A model generated the notes under the pieces. It saw nothing but the letters and a program-made list of their open reading frames with translations. It had not been told where the DNA came from and did not search any database. From Polytrichum commune (taxonomy: Eukaryota; Streptophyta; Polytrichopsida; Polytrichales; Polytrichaceae), in the NCBI GenBank assembly GCA_950295325.1, contig OX485808.1:37969180-38033179 (forward strand): a stretch of DNA of 64,000 bases, given 5' to 3'. This document shows, piece by piece, positions 12,691 to 23,359 of the stretch (position 1 is the first letter of the stretch; every line of letters begins with the position of its first letter). The position numbers were made by a program, and so were the translations under genes.

Positions 12691-14910
12691 TTGCATGGAA
12701 ATAAACCCTAGAAAATGCTTAGAATAAGAGTGAGCTTGACGATTGTAGTTAGTTTTTTGGATAGGAATAAACCCAGGGAAACAATCAAGGAAGACTTAAA
12801 GGTGATTTCTATATCATCTAGATGTCTTAGATAAGGATTATTAGGAAAAACACAAGGTTATTTCACTTCATTTTGGATTGTGGATGACAATGGGATTACG
12901 GGTAAGGGATAACAACTCTAAAAGTCTCTCCAATTCAGTACATGCAAATGTGACAGTCTCACACCTCGCTCTAAGTTCCCGGTCAATAGTTTGGCAGTGA
13001 GTTCATTTTAATTGGACCAAGTGCGGTGCACAATCATAGGGCTCGCCATTGTCAATAGTCATTTGCAAAAGTAACCCATTTCAGTCTTGCTTATCAAAGT
13101 CGAGGGCCCTTTGATATCGTCAATAATCTGGTATTTAATTAATCCTTTTAATGAAACTTTGAAGGTTGCGGTGCTGTCATCCCTTCGGGATTGTCGAAAT
13201 TCTTTAATTAATCTTCGCATTTAAATTAGGCCGTCTGACAATAGTCCTTACTTTGGCTTAGTCAAATCAACTGGAACATCCTCGGATTGTTGCAATAGGC
13301 CAAACCACATATATGTAGTAATATTTCATATTACCCAAGTCATAACTCCACCCCGGTTGTGCTTAAGAGTTCAATTTCATCAAGTTATTGTTCAAACAAT
13401 ATTATTCATACTCGTATTTCATTAACCCATCATGAGATTATTGTCCGGTACATTCGCGTAATTCAATTGAAAATTAAGTTTATTTCATTTTAGGTTCAGA
13501 TTAAGTTTACTTTACTTCTTCATCTTATGTGTAAACATCACGCTTACTTGCCAGGTCACCAATAGTCAAGTCTGTTCGGCTTCGGAAACAGGTTCAGATT
13601 ACCCTTTGAAGTCTATTGCCTTCACTCAACCATTCGGCTGCTGTCCACTAGTTACACTGCAACAGGCTCCCCCTGTAATATCACTCGGCTATGGCCTGGA
13701 CTCTTAGAGTTACCTGATACCCGCTCTGCAACTAAAATCACAGCCCTTCTTCCTCGCAGCCAATTGCCTCATAATTACAGAAATTAAACATAGCTTCATA
13801 TCAACAAGATAAATCAGACAATGGCCTAGATACATATTAATTTCATTTCGAGATCAATGTTATTGAACACAGACTATGGCCTTTCTACTTTTGTAAACAG
13901 TTTCAGACAAGTGTATCAGTCCTTTTCATTTCCAATGAACCAGATATTCATTCACAGATAATCAATTCTCGCAAATTCCAGAATGAGGATTTCTGGTTTA
14001 GTCGAATGGTGCCTACATGGAAGCTGCGCAAACCCTCGGCTTTATAAATGTAAATTTAATCAGCCTATGGCCTTCGAACACAATCTGTATTCTCTCGATA
14101 ATTCATCGTCACATATCTATCAGACAATCTCACCCATTCTCAATTCATCAATCAATTTTATTCACTCATCATACATCAGTTAATTATGCTGTGATCAGAT
14201 TTCCAGAAACAACCATATGAGAATGTCCTTGTACAATTCGACAAGTGCATGAGATGAAACCAACATATGTGTAATTACATTCACACACACACACAACCTA
14301 TTGATTGAAATTACATTCTGTTCCACAATCAACTTCCCATCAGATTCCATCAGATTATAGCCTATAATTTCATAACTCACTCACGACAGATTTAATATTT
14401 AGTAGAATTCAAAAAGAGTATATTCAGATATTGGCCAAGCACTAAAATCAGTCTGCAAAGTCTATGGCCTAAACAAGTAACTATCACAATCCAGTTACAC
14501 ACCCTGGATTGGACAAAACAATTCAATACATAGTCAGACTATAGCCTGACAGCATCCGAGGAATCACTCCTCGGATAAATGTAATTCCCTCTTACAGATT
14601 TCTATAACACTTAAAAAATATGCCTTTACTCTCTCTCAGGCATTCTCTCTGCATCTCTCCAAAATCAAACTTAATAATGGCCTAACTTCTCTACCAGACA
14701 ATGGCCTGTATATGCTTCTGACACCTCCTAAAATCAGGCCATAGTCTCTGACAGTTACTTTCTGAAACCTTAGCCTATAGTCCTTTTCATACACGTCCAT
14801 TTGCAATTCTGAAGCTCAAAAAGGACACTATTTACACTGAAGTTTTATTTTAGCTAAGAAAATTTTAAAATTGCCATCACAACGATCAAGGACCAAGGTT
14901 GTGACAAAAC
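12691..14910. repeat. Region with recurring TATGGCCT / CAATAGTC motifs
   Basis: Between about 13,680 and 14,780 the octamer TATGGCCT or close variants (AATGGCCT, TATAGCCT) recur about ten times, for example near 13685, 13872, 14064, 14461, 14539, 14676 and 14700. In the left part (about 12985-13560) CAATAGTC-like motifs recur instead. Spacing is irregular. A short CA repeat lies near 14281. The stretch contains no convincing gene. It may be a degraded tandem repeat or a long repeat-element remnant. Confidence 0.4.
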
Positions 14911-17544
14911 CATAACCGATCGCAGGATGTGGTTGAGGGTGATGGTGGAGGCTGTCAGGTTCTAAGCATCTAGCGAGGTCTCACATGTTCAGTGCCGTTG
15001 CAAAATCCAACGGCTGTTGAAGAGCACCAACACATTCCTTCCCCAAATAAGTCCCACGACACTTTCCTTCATACCAAAGTGTTTGATTCAAATTTGGACA
15101 AAAACTCGCTTCTTCATCCAAGTAGTCAAACACATAATTATTTTATTGATCCTACTACACGCTTTTAGGGGGGGTCCTATGCCTATGATCCTATTTGTTT
15201 TTTCTAACGAATGGAGGAATTACCATCACCCTACTTTACATATAATCACGTAGTGGACGTATTTCCACTGTTGTAGTAGAGCTAACAAACTTATAAAATT
15301 TACCCTAAATGATTTAAATTGACCTTTTTTTTTTAATCTCGTGTGGTTTTCTAAAATTCCGATAGTCACCTCCCCGAGTCAAATAGTGCTCAAGTAACAC
15401 CCTTCACTACTTTAGAATCCCAGTGCTCTCTCGTAACCAAGTAGTTGGTAAGGAGATAATTCATTTATGTTCCTTCATACTTTTAATCACAATGGAACAA
15501 CATACTAGTGGGCTATTCCCATTTCAAGCACATATTACAACAAGAACTAGTGTTCCATGTCCTAAACTCATTCATGTGAAGACTACTATCTAAATCCTAC
15601 TTCCACATACCTTTGATATTCAGTAAACACTACTTTTCAAAGTCCATTGTTCAATCATCCCACCTTACATCCTAGGAAATTATATGACAACTAAAATTAG
15701 GCCTTCAACGCCTGGAATGATAATCTTGCAGTTCCACTACCTTTCTAAGGAAAAGAAAACATCATTCACATTGTGAATAAAGGACTGCAAACTATCAACC
15801 ATTATCCAACATTTCAATTACACGGCAAAGATTTGTCTTCATTATGAATTGATAGGACACAAATTCTCGTGTGATACTGCCCTAACTATGAGTTAATTAC
15901 TCCAGGAGCTCACAATCAATTTACATATACAAAGACAATGGCATGGATTAAACTTTCCACAAATTTTTGTCTCACAAAAAGAATCTATATTTCAATTCAA
16001 TGAAATACTCTTATGGGAACTTGCAAACGGACCATAACAAACAATGAATTTCAAGATTGAATATAGTATTGATCATTTAGTACCAACACCTTGGATATAT
16101 CCTCTGATTACTTTATCATCAAACAATAGCCTATCAACTATGAATCCCTCGTAGCATGCTATATACAAGAATCATAATAAAACAAATCACAAGTAACAAG
16201 GAGACATGGCTTCATGTCTCTTCTAACACTTGAAAAAAACATATATATTCCCCCTCTTCCTTGGAATGTTTTAGCCAAATATTTCTAAAGCACACATGCA
16301 AATATTAAAATGCAAATCCTTTACTTTTAGGCTATGGTCCTACAACAATTAATGGAGCTTAGTGACGATCGTACCAAGACAACAAAGGAACCAAGATCCC
16401 AAAAAGTAGTTTTCTTATCTCTAGAAATCTCAAGACCATAGTCCTTTTAGACCTACACACTTAGTAAAATATGGTTCCCTTTATAACATATTCTCACTTA
16501 CTTTTTGATTTGTAATTGAAAATACATAAATAAAATACCTCAATATGTATAACATATTATATGTCCAAATATAGAAAATTTTAATCTATTTCAAGAAAAA
16601 AATGAAATTTCAACACCAAGGTGCTGCTGAACCTGCCAAGCTAATATGATATACTTCGTAAAACCAAATTACGAGATTTCCTCTTAGCATTATCACAATA
16701 ACAAGAGAATTATGGTGACCATTTGGATATGGTTGCGATTGTGGCCAATGTCATCAACTTATTTCATGAATCAACCTGCAATGAACCCAATGCATTTATG
16801 ACATCACAAATCCTCTAAGTTCCATGTTTGGTATGACCAACATATGCCATGGTCTAGATCAAGAGTCTAAGGAAAGACTAACTGATGGTATGCGTGCACG
16901 AATGACTAGACTGAGGGGCGCCATGCCCCAAGCCCATCATAACCTAACCATCCCAAGCCCCACCTTTAACCTAACAAAGTGGCAAAGGTATCATACATTA
17001 AGCAATCCGACCACACGTGGGCAAGTCATCTAAGCATGGAGATGGCCCATAACATCCACCTCGGGCCTACACAAAAAATATGGAAAGGTTTAAACATGAA
17101 GGTTGAGCTAGTGGCAAGACCAGTTAGGCTCGACTGAAATTGCTTTTAGTTCACAAGACATGTGTTGGATCGAAGGAGCTTAAAAAACAAGATTGAGCAT
17201 TCAATCTAGTGTGAAGATAATTTAGCAAGCATTGTACAAGAACAAATCTCCAGTTTTTCCTAGTCACAACACATCCAACAAGGGCTAAATAATATCACTT
17301 TCCTCGCCAAAATTGAAGATAATTTGTATAATTCATTATATAATGAAGATAAAAAAAAAATCACAACTTACATGACATCCAATCTCAACAAATTGACAAA
17401 TGTTGCAACTCCAATGATCATCAACAATGGGGGTCTCTACCTTGACAAGAAAAGAGTTTCTAAACTGCAAAATCGGTCATCCCTTTGACCGAAAAGTGTA
17501 ATGACAATGTGGCATCATCTTCAAGTTGATTTCTTAACTCATTG
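14911..17544. other. No recognisable feature
   Basis: AT-rich sequence with only short random-looking open frames on either strand. I see no gene, no clear repeat pair and no RNA gene. Confidence 0.4.
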
Positions 17545-17664
17545 CTAGATACGTGGTAGTTTCACGGCACGATGATTCGATATGAAGTGACCATAGTCAC
17601 ACAAACCCAAGTCGAGCTTGTGTCATTATGGTCAATTTGTGTCGTGAAACTACCACATTTCTAG
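17545..17664. repeat. 120-bp imperfect hairpin (MITE-like)
   Basis: The left end reads CTAGATACGTGGTAGTTTCA. The right end, read on the other strand, gives CTAGAAATGTGGTAGTTTCA. The pairing continues inward through GTGACCATAGTCACACAA against TTGTGTCATTATGGTCAA, so nearly the whole 120 bp can fold into one stem. A miniature foldback transposon or a small-RNA precursor are both possible. No target duplication is certain. Confidence 0.6.
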
Positions 17665-19770
17665 TAGTGACTCCATTGAAGGATTGCTCGAGGGCTACTT
17701 GATTTTTCTTGCCAAGCTTTGGGAGTTGGGACTCTTGCAATGTCTTACAATTCTTGAGTGCCGTTAAATTAAGTTACTTTGGTTGACGAGCATGTGAAGT
17801 GGAGCTTAGAGCACCCTCCCATTGAGAATATTATGGCTTGTCATCACTTGACATCCAAGTTCGTAGGTGGATAGTTGGCACATGGTTGTACATTTTCAGC
17901 TTGCTCTTTGGTACTATTTGAATCGGCCTTCATGATGATATTTCATGAGATGTTATTTTTCCGGTGCGGTTCTTAGTGTTTCCACCCACCTTGCATGCCT
18001 TCTTGGGCACATAGCATTTATGATGACTCACCTCTAAATTGTATTCTATTAAATTATTAAATATCTATCTATTTTTGTAGATCTAGGGGCACCAAGGATA
18101 TTAATGAAGTTTTGCAAGTCTCTACCAAAACACTAATAATATTGATAAATTTCTAAAAATATCCCGATGGTGATTTAAAATTTTCCTTGAGGCATATTTT
18201 TATGTACAATCATTTATGTTGGATTTTTTCTTTAAAACCATTCATTGATGAGCATCATGCAAGTTTACATTTTTTATACATGGATATTTGAGGGCTAGGA
18301 TTTTTTTTCAATACAAGTGGAGACTTGCAATATGTGTACAATGCTTGTGGAACATGTGAACTTGAGATGAGCCCCTAGACATGATTACTGATTATTAGTT
18401 ATTATGTATGTACATGGAAGCCTAAGTTTTAACTACGTATTGACCTTGTAGACACCTATATGTCTCTATGAAATAAACATAGGGAGGGGGTGGACTCTTC
18501 ATCAAAAACCTAATTGATGTGTTTGGGTCATTATGAAATGAAACCCCCTATATACGAGAAGTTAATAAAGAAAAGCATATGTATTATACAAACTGCATGT
18601 TAAAAAATGGACTCGTGTATTTATACTAAGCTTTTCCATTTAGTATGATAAATGCCTCCACTACATATACAAACTATAAATCATGAATTGAATAGGCATG
18701 TATTACATATAAAACAATGTGATGCTTTCCAATGAGAAAGTCATTGAATTTCTTTTTCATCCATAAGCATGGAACTCAACAATTGTATCAAAGAAACAAA
18801 GATTAAAGCACAACAATGCAAATGCAAAGAGCAAAACTAAAGGAAGCCCATGAGAGCTCCAAGACCCTACAAGAGCTCTTAGAAACATATAAACCCTACA
18901 AGAATAGACATGGTGGTCATTGAAGACTATGACTATATGACAACAATGGATGAAAACATGAAGTGGATGAAACTAACACATTTATTATTAGTTTTCTAAA
19001 CCTTAGGGCCCCCTCTTGTACATCTACCTCTCCCTGTGAAAAATAAAAATAATAGCCTTTTTAGATGTACACACTAGATCATACATGGTATGCAATGTCC
19101 ACTGCCCATTGAAATAAACACCCCAATAAATCTATCAAAATAATTTTGTACTAGTTAAACTAATGAGCATAAGCTTGTTTTGCACATTATTGAGATATGC
19201 ATAATATGGTCATGTGCACATACATCGCAACACAATGTGAAGTTTATGTGCGTCATGTACATTTAGACAACACAAGGTTTTAACAATACATTTACCACCT
19301 ACAAAACCTAACAAATACGCCATTTATGGTATTTAATTCTATGTGCACTATTGGCGCACAATCTAAACTAGATGCCTAAAGGCTTAGTAGTGTCACACCC
19401 GCTAAATTTCAACATGCCACCATTTGTCAACTTTGACACTTACAATATAGGTTTGATGAGGAATATCCTAGGTTACACAAACGGCCAACAACTTCATTAT
19501 GTGTATATCCTCATGACACTAGGAGTTAGTGTGCATACTAATATCTTGGCATTCGTATGCTTGATAATAGAATGAGGTCTATGCTTGGTTTTACATAACG
19601 GTCAACAAGTGGAACATAAATGTAACCACATGTAACTCTGACACTAAATACTACAAAAAGAGTAGACTACAACTGTCACAAGTTCCCAAGGAAAAGTCGA
19701 AGCCGAGGTTCAAAAACGAGTGGAGTCACATCCAAAGTTTGGAAACAAGGATGGACAGTTTCGCCGTGAA
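17665..19770. other. Non-coding stretch with a diverged dispersed repeat at its right end
   Basis: No gene is supported. About 19315-19575 is a diverged relative of the dispersed repeat at 2812-3035, with shared text around CTAGATGCCTA and CTTGGCATTCG. The last 200 bp before 19770 are the downstream flank of kinase gene 1. Confidence 0.4.
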
Positions 19771-20943
19771 TTATGCGCACAATGAATGGTCATTGTGCTG
19801 TTCCAATAAGATGCCTTCCAACTCTTCAATGATTTTCGCAAACCTGGGGCGCACTGGAGTCACTGGATGCCAACATCTTCCAATGAGAGCCTTTAGCTTG
19901 GGATTACATTCGTTTGGTAACACGGGACGCTCACCCTCCAATACCTTCGTTTGCACTTCACTTGGATCCTGAATGTCTGAGAAAGGCACATGTCCAGTCA
20001 AGATTGCGGAACACACCATTGCAAAGCTATAAACATCACTCTTGTAGGGATTAGGACGTGTATCATCTTTCTCTTCATCTTCGTCTTTATCTTTGTTTTC
20101 ATCATCATCTTCGTTTTCATCCATGATACTGATTAGCTCTGGAGCCATCCATCTTATTGTACCAATGTTTCTTCTGTATGTTGCCACATTTGATACATCT
20201 TTACCACTTACAACGCTCTTGCGAGAACGTCGAAAATAGTCGTCTGATCCTAGACCCTGGGAGAGCCCAAAATCAGCCACCTTGATATTCCAGGTGCCCT
20301 CCATTACATCCTTGAACAAAATGTTGTCTGACTTTAAATCTTGGTGTACTATGTTGTTCTGATGGAGGTAACTCATAGCTGCTGCTATTTGAAGCATCAT
20401 ATCAACTGCTTCATTCATAGAGAACGGGACTTCACGGGTGGTATCTTCGGCTAATCTTCTTTTTGACAGATAGTTGAGATCTCCATCCATCAGCTCCATG
20501 ACAATGGACTGTGTGCGTTGATCTTCTGCATAGCATAGTAACCGAACAATATTGGGATGATTCAAGTTTGCCATGATTGAGACTTCATTTCTGAAGCTTC
20601 CATTACCAATGGATCTCACAGGAAACATCTTTTGTGCAACATCTTGGACATTTGAGTAATGATGCCAGGTCGATAAGAACACGTCGGCATTATCAGATCC
20701 ACCTCTCCCCAACCGTCTCTTCAATTTCAAGTTTGAAATGTCCTCCTTCAAAATCTTTGCCTGAACATCGCGCCTGAAGGGACGAGATCCGGATGCTGAA
20801 TGGAAACGCAAAACTCCTGGGCCACCCTGCCCTCTTTGGCCTGCCAGCTCAACCTGATGTCGGTAATCAGGTTCCTTCGTGGGTTCCTTCGTGGGTTCCT
20901 TCCCTCTGTCCCGATCTTCCTCTAAGAACCCTAATATCAACAT
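19771..20943 (-). CDS. TKL-type protein kinase, HQD catalytic loop (kinase 1)
   Basis: A long uninterrupted minus-strand exon encodes a complete protein kinase domain of the plant TKL (Raf/MLK-like) kind. Counting from an upstream in-frame TTG at 20961, the sequence shows a glycine-rich loop (LGRGG, residues 84-88), the ATP lysine in VAQK (K111), the catalytic loop HQDLKSDN (206-213), DFG (230-232), and GTIRWMAPE in the activation segment. The C-lobe arginine near the end (CWHPVTPVRPRF) is kept. The usual HRD is HQD, which is unusual but keeps the catalytic Asp. A highly acidic Asp/Glu/Lys insert lies after MAPE. I prefer the ATG at 20943 as the start; a KEPT repeat follows. Any N-terminal regulatory region would be in upstream exons. 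It is a tandem paralog of kinase 2 in the same orientation. Substrates cannot be told. Confidence 0.85.
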   Translation of the reverse strand: MLILGFLEEDRDRGKEPTKEPTKEPDYRHQVELAGQRGQGGPGVLRFHSASGSRPFRRDVQAKILKEDISNLKLKRRLGRGGSDNADVFLSTWHHYSNVQDVAQKMFPVRSIGNGSFRNEVSIMANLNHPNIVRLLCYAEDQRTQSIVMELMDGDLNYLSKRRLAEDTTREVPFSMNEAVDMMLQIAAAMSYLHQNNIVHQDLKSDNILFKDVMEGTWNIKVADFGLSQGLGSDDYFRRSRKSVVSGKDVSNVATYRRNIGTIRWMAPELISIMDENEDDDENKDKDEDEEKDDTRPNPYKSDVYSFAMVCSAILTGHVPFSDIQDPSEVQTKVLEGERPVLPNECNPKLKALIGRCWHPVTPVRPRFAKIIEELEGILLEQHNDHSLCA

Positions 20944-20970
20944 GACAATCCACTGTTTCAAATATGGCTC

Positions 20971-21171
20971 TCAGCTGGAAATCGTGAAGCAAGTTACGTC
21001 TTTGAAGAGTTTAGTCTTCTGTTCTTGGTAATATACCCAGGTTGTGTTCAAGAGGTGAATTTCCTGTAGTTGTTTCTTAAAATACTCGAACTCCATATCA
21101 AGTCTTCTGACAAGTAAAAGAAGTAAATGCTGATAATAAAGAGTTCTAATATGTAATCGAAGAACCTTCAT
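20971..21171 (-). CDS. Possible small exon between the two kinase genes
   Basis: A 66-codon minus-strand frame contains an amphipathic stretch (EFEYFKKQLQEIHLL) that could be coiled coil. It could be an upstream exon of kinase 1, a last exon of kinase 2, or chance. No strong splice pair ties it to either. The rest of the gap (21172-21460) shows nothing further. Confidence 0.2.
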   Translation of the reverse strand: MKVLRLHIRTLYYQHLLLLLVRRLDMEFEYFKKQLQEIHLLNTTWVYYQEQKTKLFKDVTCFTISS

Positions 21172-22009
21172 TCAACTTTTCCAAATATCTAGGAATATGA
21201 AGTAGGTAAACATGTAATAAACTTCGCTCAAATCAATCTATTATATGTTATCAATCTATTCTATTTAACAATCAAATCACGTTCACCACATTTCTGTGAG
21301 ATTGTTGTTATATAACATCAAAAATCGCACTCAAAATATATTTGTCGAATAGCTCTAGTATAAAATTAACTTAACAGACTTGGAAGTACAACGCCCTTAA
21401 GATCACACCTTGGAAAGTCTAAAAATTTCACGAAGATGCAAATTACACAACTGTGTCACTTTATGCTACTAGAAAGGAACACAACATACCTAGAAAAATG
21501 CACCAATGTAAATACTGCAACTCTTTACATATTTCCGCGAATGATGGCCGTGCACTAGCCTCCAAATCCCAGCATCTCGCAATCAAGGTCTTCAGGTCTC
21601 CAGGACACATATCAGGTAACCGAGGATGTTCACCACACAAAACCTTACTTTTCACTTGCGAAAGACTACCAATTTTCCAAAATGGAACATTTCCCGTCAA
21701 AATCTCATAACAAAGCATCCCAAAGCTATAAATGTCGCTCTTGAAAGGATACTTGAGCACCTCCTCACCCCCGTCACTGAGGCGCTGTGAATGAGCCTCT
21801 TCATTTCGCGAGCATGGTGCATCCGGACCGTTGATCCATCAAGGCCCATCCAAGGGCCTCAATGATCCTAGGTGGCGAGGGGGTGGGGTGGTGCTTGCCA
21901 CCAAGGAGGGGTGGGGCCGTGGGCCTCATGTCTTTTTTCGGGGAGGCCGGCTTTAGGGTGGTGTCGGGCCTAGTGGCTAGGCGGGCTCGGTGGGCTAGGC
22001 AGCTAGGTA

Positions 22010-22256
22010 GGCCTACTTACTAACTAACTATTTGGTTACCCTTATTCTACTTACTAACTAACTAGTTGGTTGGTAACCCTTACTCTACTTACCAAATAAC
22101 TAGTTGGTTACCCTTACTCTACTTACTAAATAACTAGTTGGTTACCCTTACTCTACTTACTAAATAACTAGTTGGTTACCCTTACTCTACTTACTAAATA
22201 ACTAGTTGGTTTCCCTTACTCTACTTACTAAATAACTAATTGGTTACCCTCACTTG
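22010..22256. repeat. 34-bp tandem array inside the MULE left arm
   Basis: About seven copies of a 34-bp unit built around GGTTACCCTTACTCTACTTA and CTAAATAACTAGTT. The inverted counterpart lies at about 23360-23515 in the right arm with fewer copies. Such subterminal arrays are common in Mutator-like elements and may bind transposase (inference). Confidence 0.8.
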
Positions 22257-22959
22257 CTAAGGGCCACTTCACACACGAGCCAAGAGCCATCACCGTGAAA
22301 TTGTGAGAGCCCACAAGAAAGTGTCTAAAGGCCGTCCCAAGACACCTCCAAGTCTTCATGTTAATTTAAAATATGAGAAATCTATAGCCATTTGTTGGAG
22401 CCTCCATTCACTTATTTATGTCACGGTGTGCTACACGGTGGACGATCCATATGTGAATATAAGTCATGTTTACTTGATTATTTTTATTTTTATTATTTTT
22501 GGGTACAAATTAAAACATGTTTTTTCCCACTCTATACCTTATTTCAAGAGCACACAATAGTGAATGCAAGATGGATGTAAAGTCTACATTAATTCCTACA
22601 TGGCATCAAATGGGTCACGTTTCATGGTCACTTGGACTACTTTCAAAAACCACATCTTGGAAGTAGGCCTAACACAAAAATGGGAGACCATCGCATTCCG
22701 AACGCTCACAACCGTTGGTTTATCCTATTTTATCATGTGTGAGGACCCGCATGAATAGAAATTCAATGAAATAGCATTTGGTTGAGGGCCCGGTACATAT
22801 GACTTCACACTACACTTGAGGATCCGTGACCGCACTACATGATTTTGGAGGTGTCTTGGGACGGCCTTTAGACACTTTCTTGTGGGCTCTCACAATTTCA
22901 CGGTGATGGCTCTTGGCTTGTGTGTGAAGTGGCCCTTAGCAAGTAAGGGTAACCAACTA

Positions 22960-23359
22960 CACTAAATAGGTAGATTAGTGTTGGAAACACTAATAGTCGA
23001 CGAAAACGCTAAATGTCAATTGTCTTCATAGTGTTAGAACACTAAATATCAACTCTAACACTATTTGTACCAATTAGTAACTTTTAATATTTACAAAAGC
23101 GCATTTAGCGTTAGATGACATTTTTTGTAGATCTTTAAATGAAGAATTGGAGGTAGAATATGTGAGCCTCATAGCAAATGTAATATGCTAGGAATTTGAT
23201 ATTACAAAATTTAAACTTAATGGAACTTAACTTTGACAATGCAAAATAAAGACAAAGGAAATTGTAACACTAATTGTACTTTCAAGTGACATTTAGTGTT
23301 TTGGGTAACTATTGGCTCTAACACTAATCTTCATCTAACACTAATCTACCTATTTAGTG
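22960..23359. mobile_element. Nested 400-bp TIR element with TA target duplication
   Basis: Inverted ends CACTAAATAGGTAGATTAG..., matching for about 23 bp, are flanked by TA (22958-22959 and 23360-23361). Removing it restores the neighbouring repeat text CCAACTAGTTATTTAGTAAG exactly. The interior has no ORF. A TA duplication fits mariner-like MITEs, while the CACTA terminus resembles CACTA elements, which normally duplicate 2-3 bp. The superfamily is therefore open. Similar termini recur elsewhere in the window. Confidence 0.75.

Noticed and set aside
12949-14906. A possible LTR from TGTGACAGTCTC to GGTTGTGACA
   Set aside because: The 5-bp flanks do not match and no second copy exists.
22303-22758. 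Open frames in the middle of the family-A MULE
   Set aside because: Up to 85 codons with no recognisable motif and no homolog elsewhere in the window. Part of the longest frame lies in the inverted arm.
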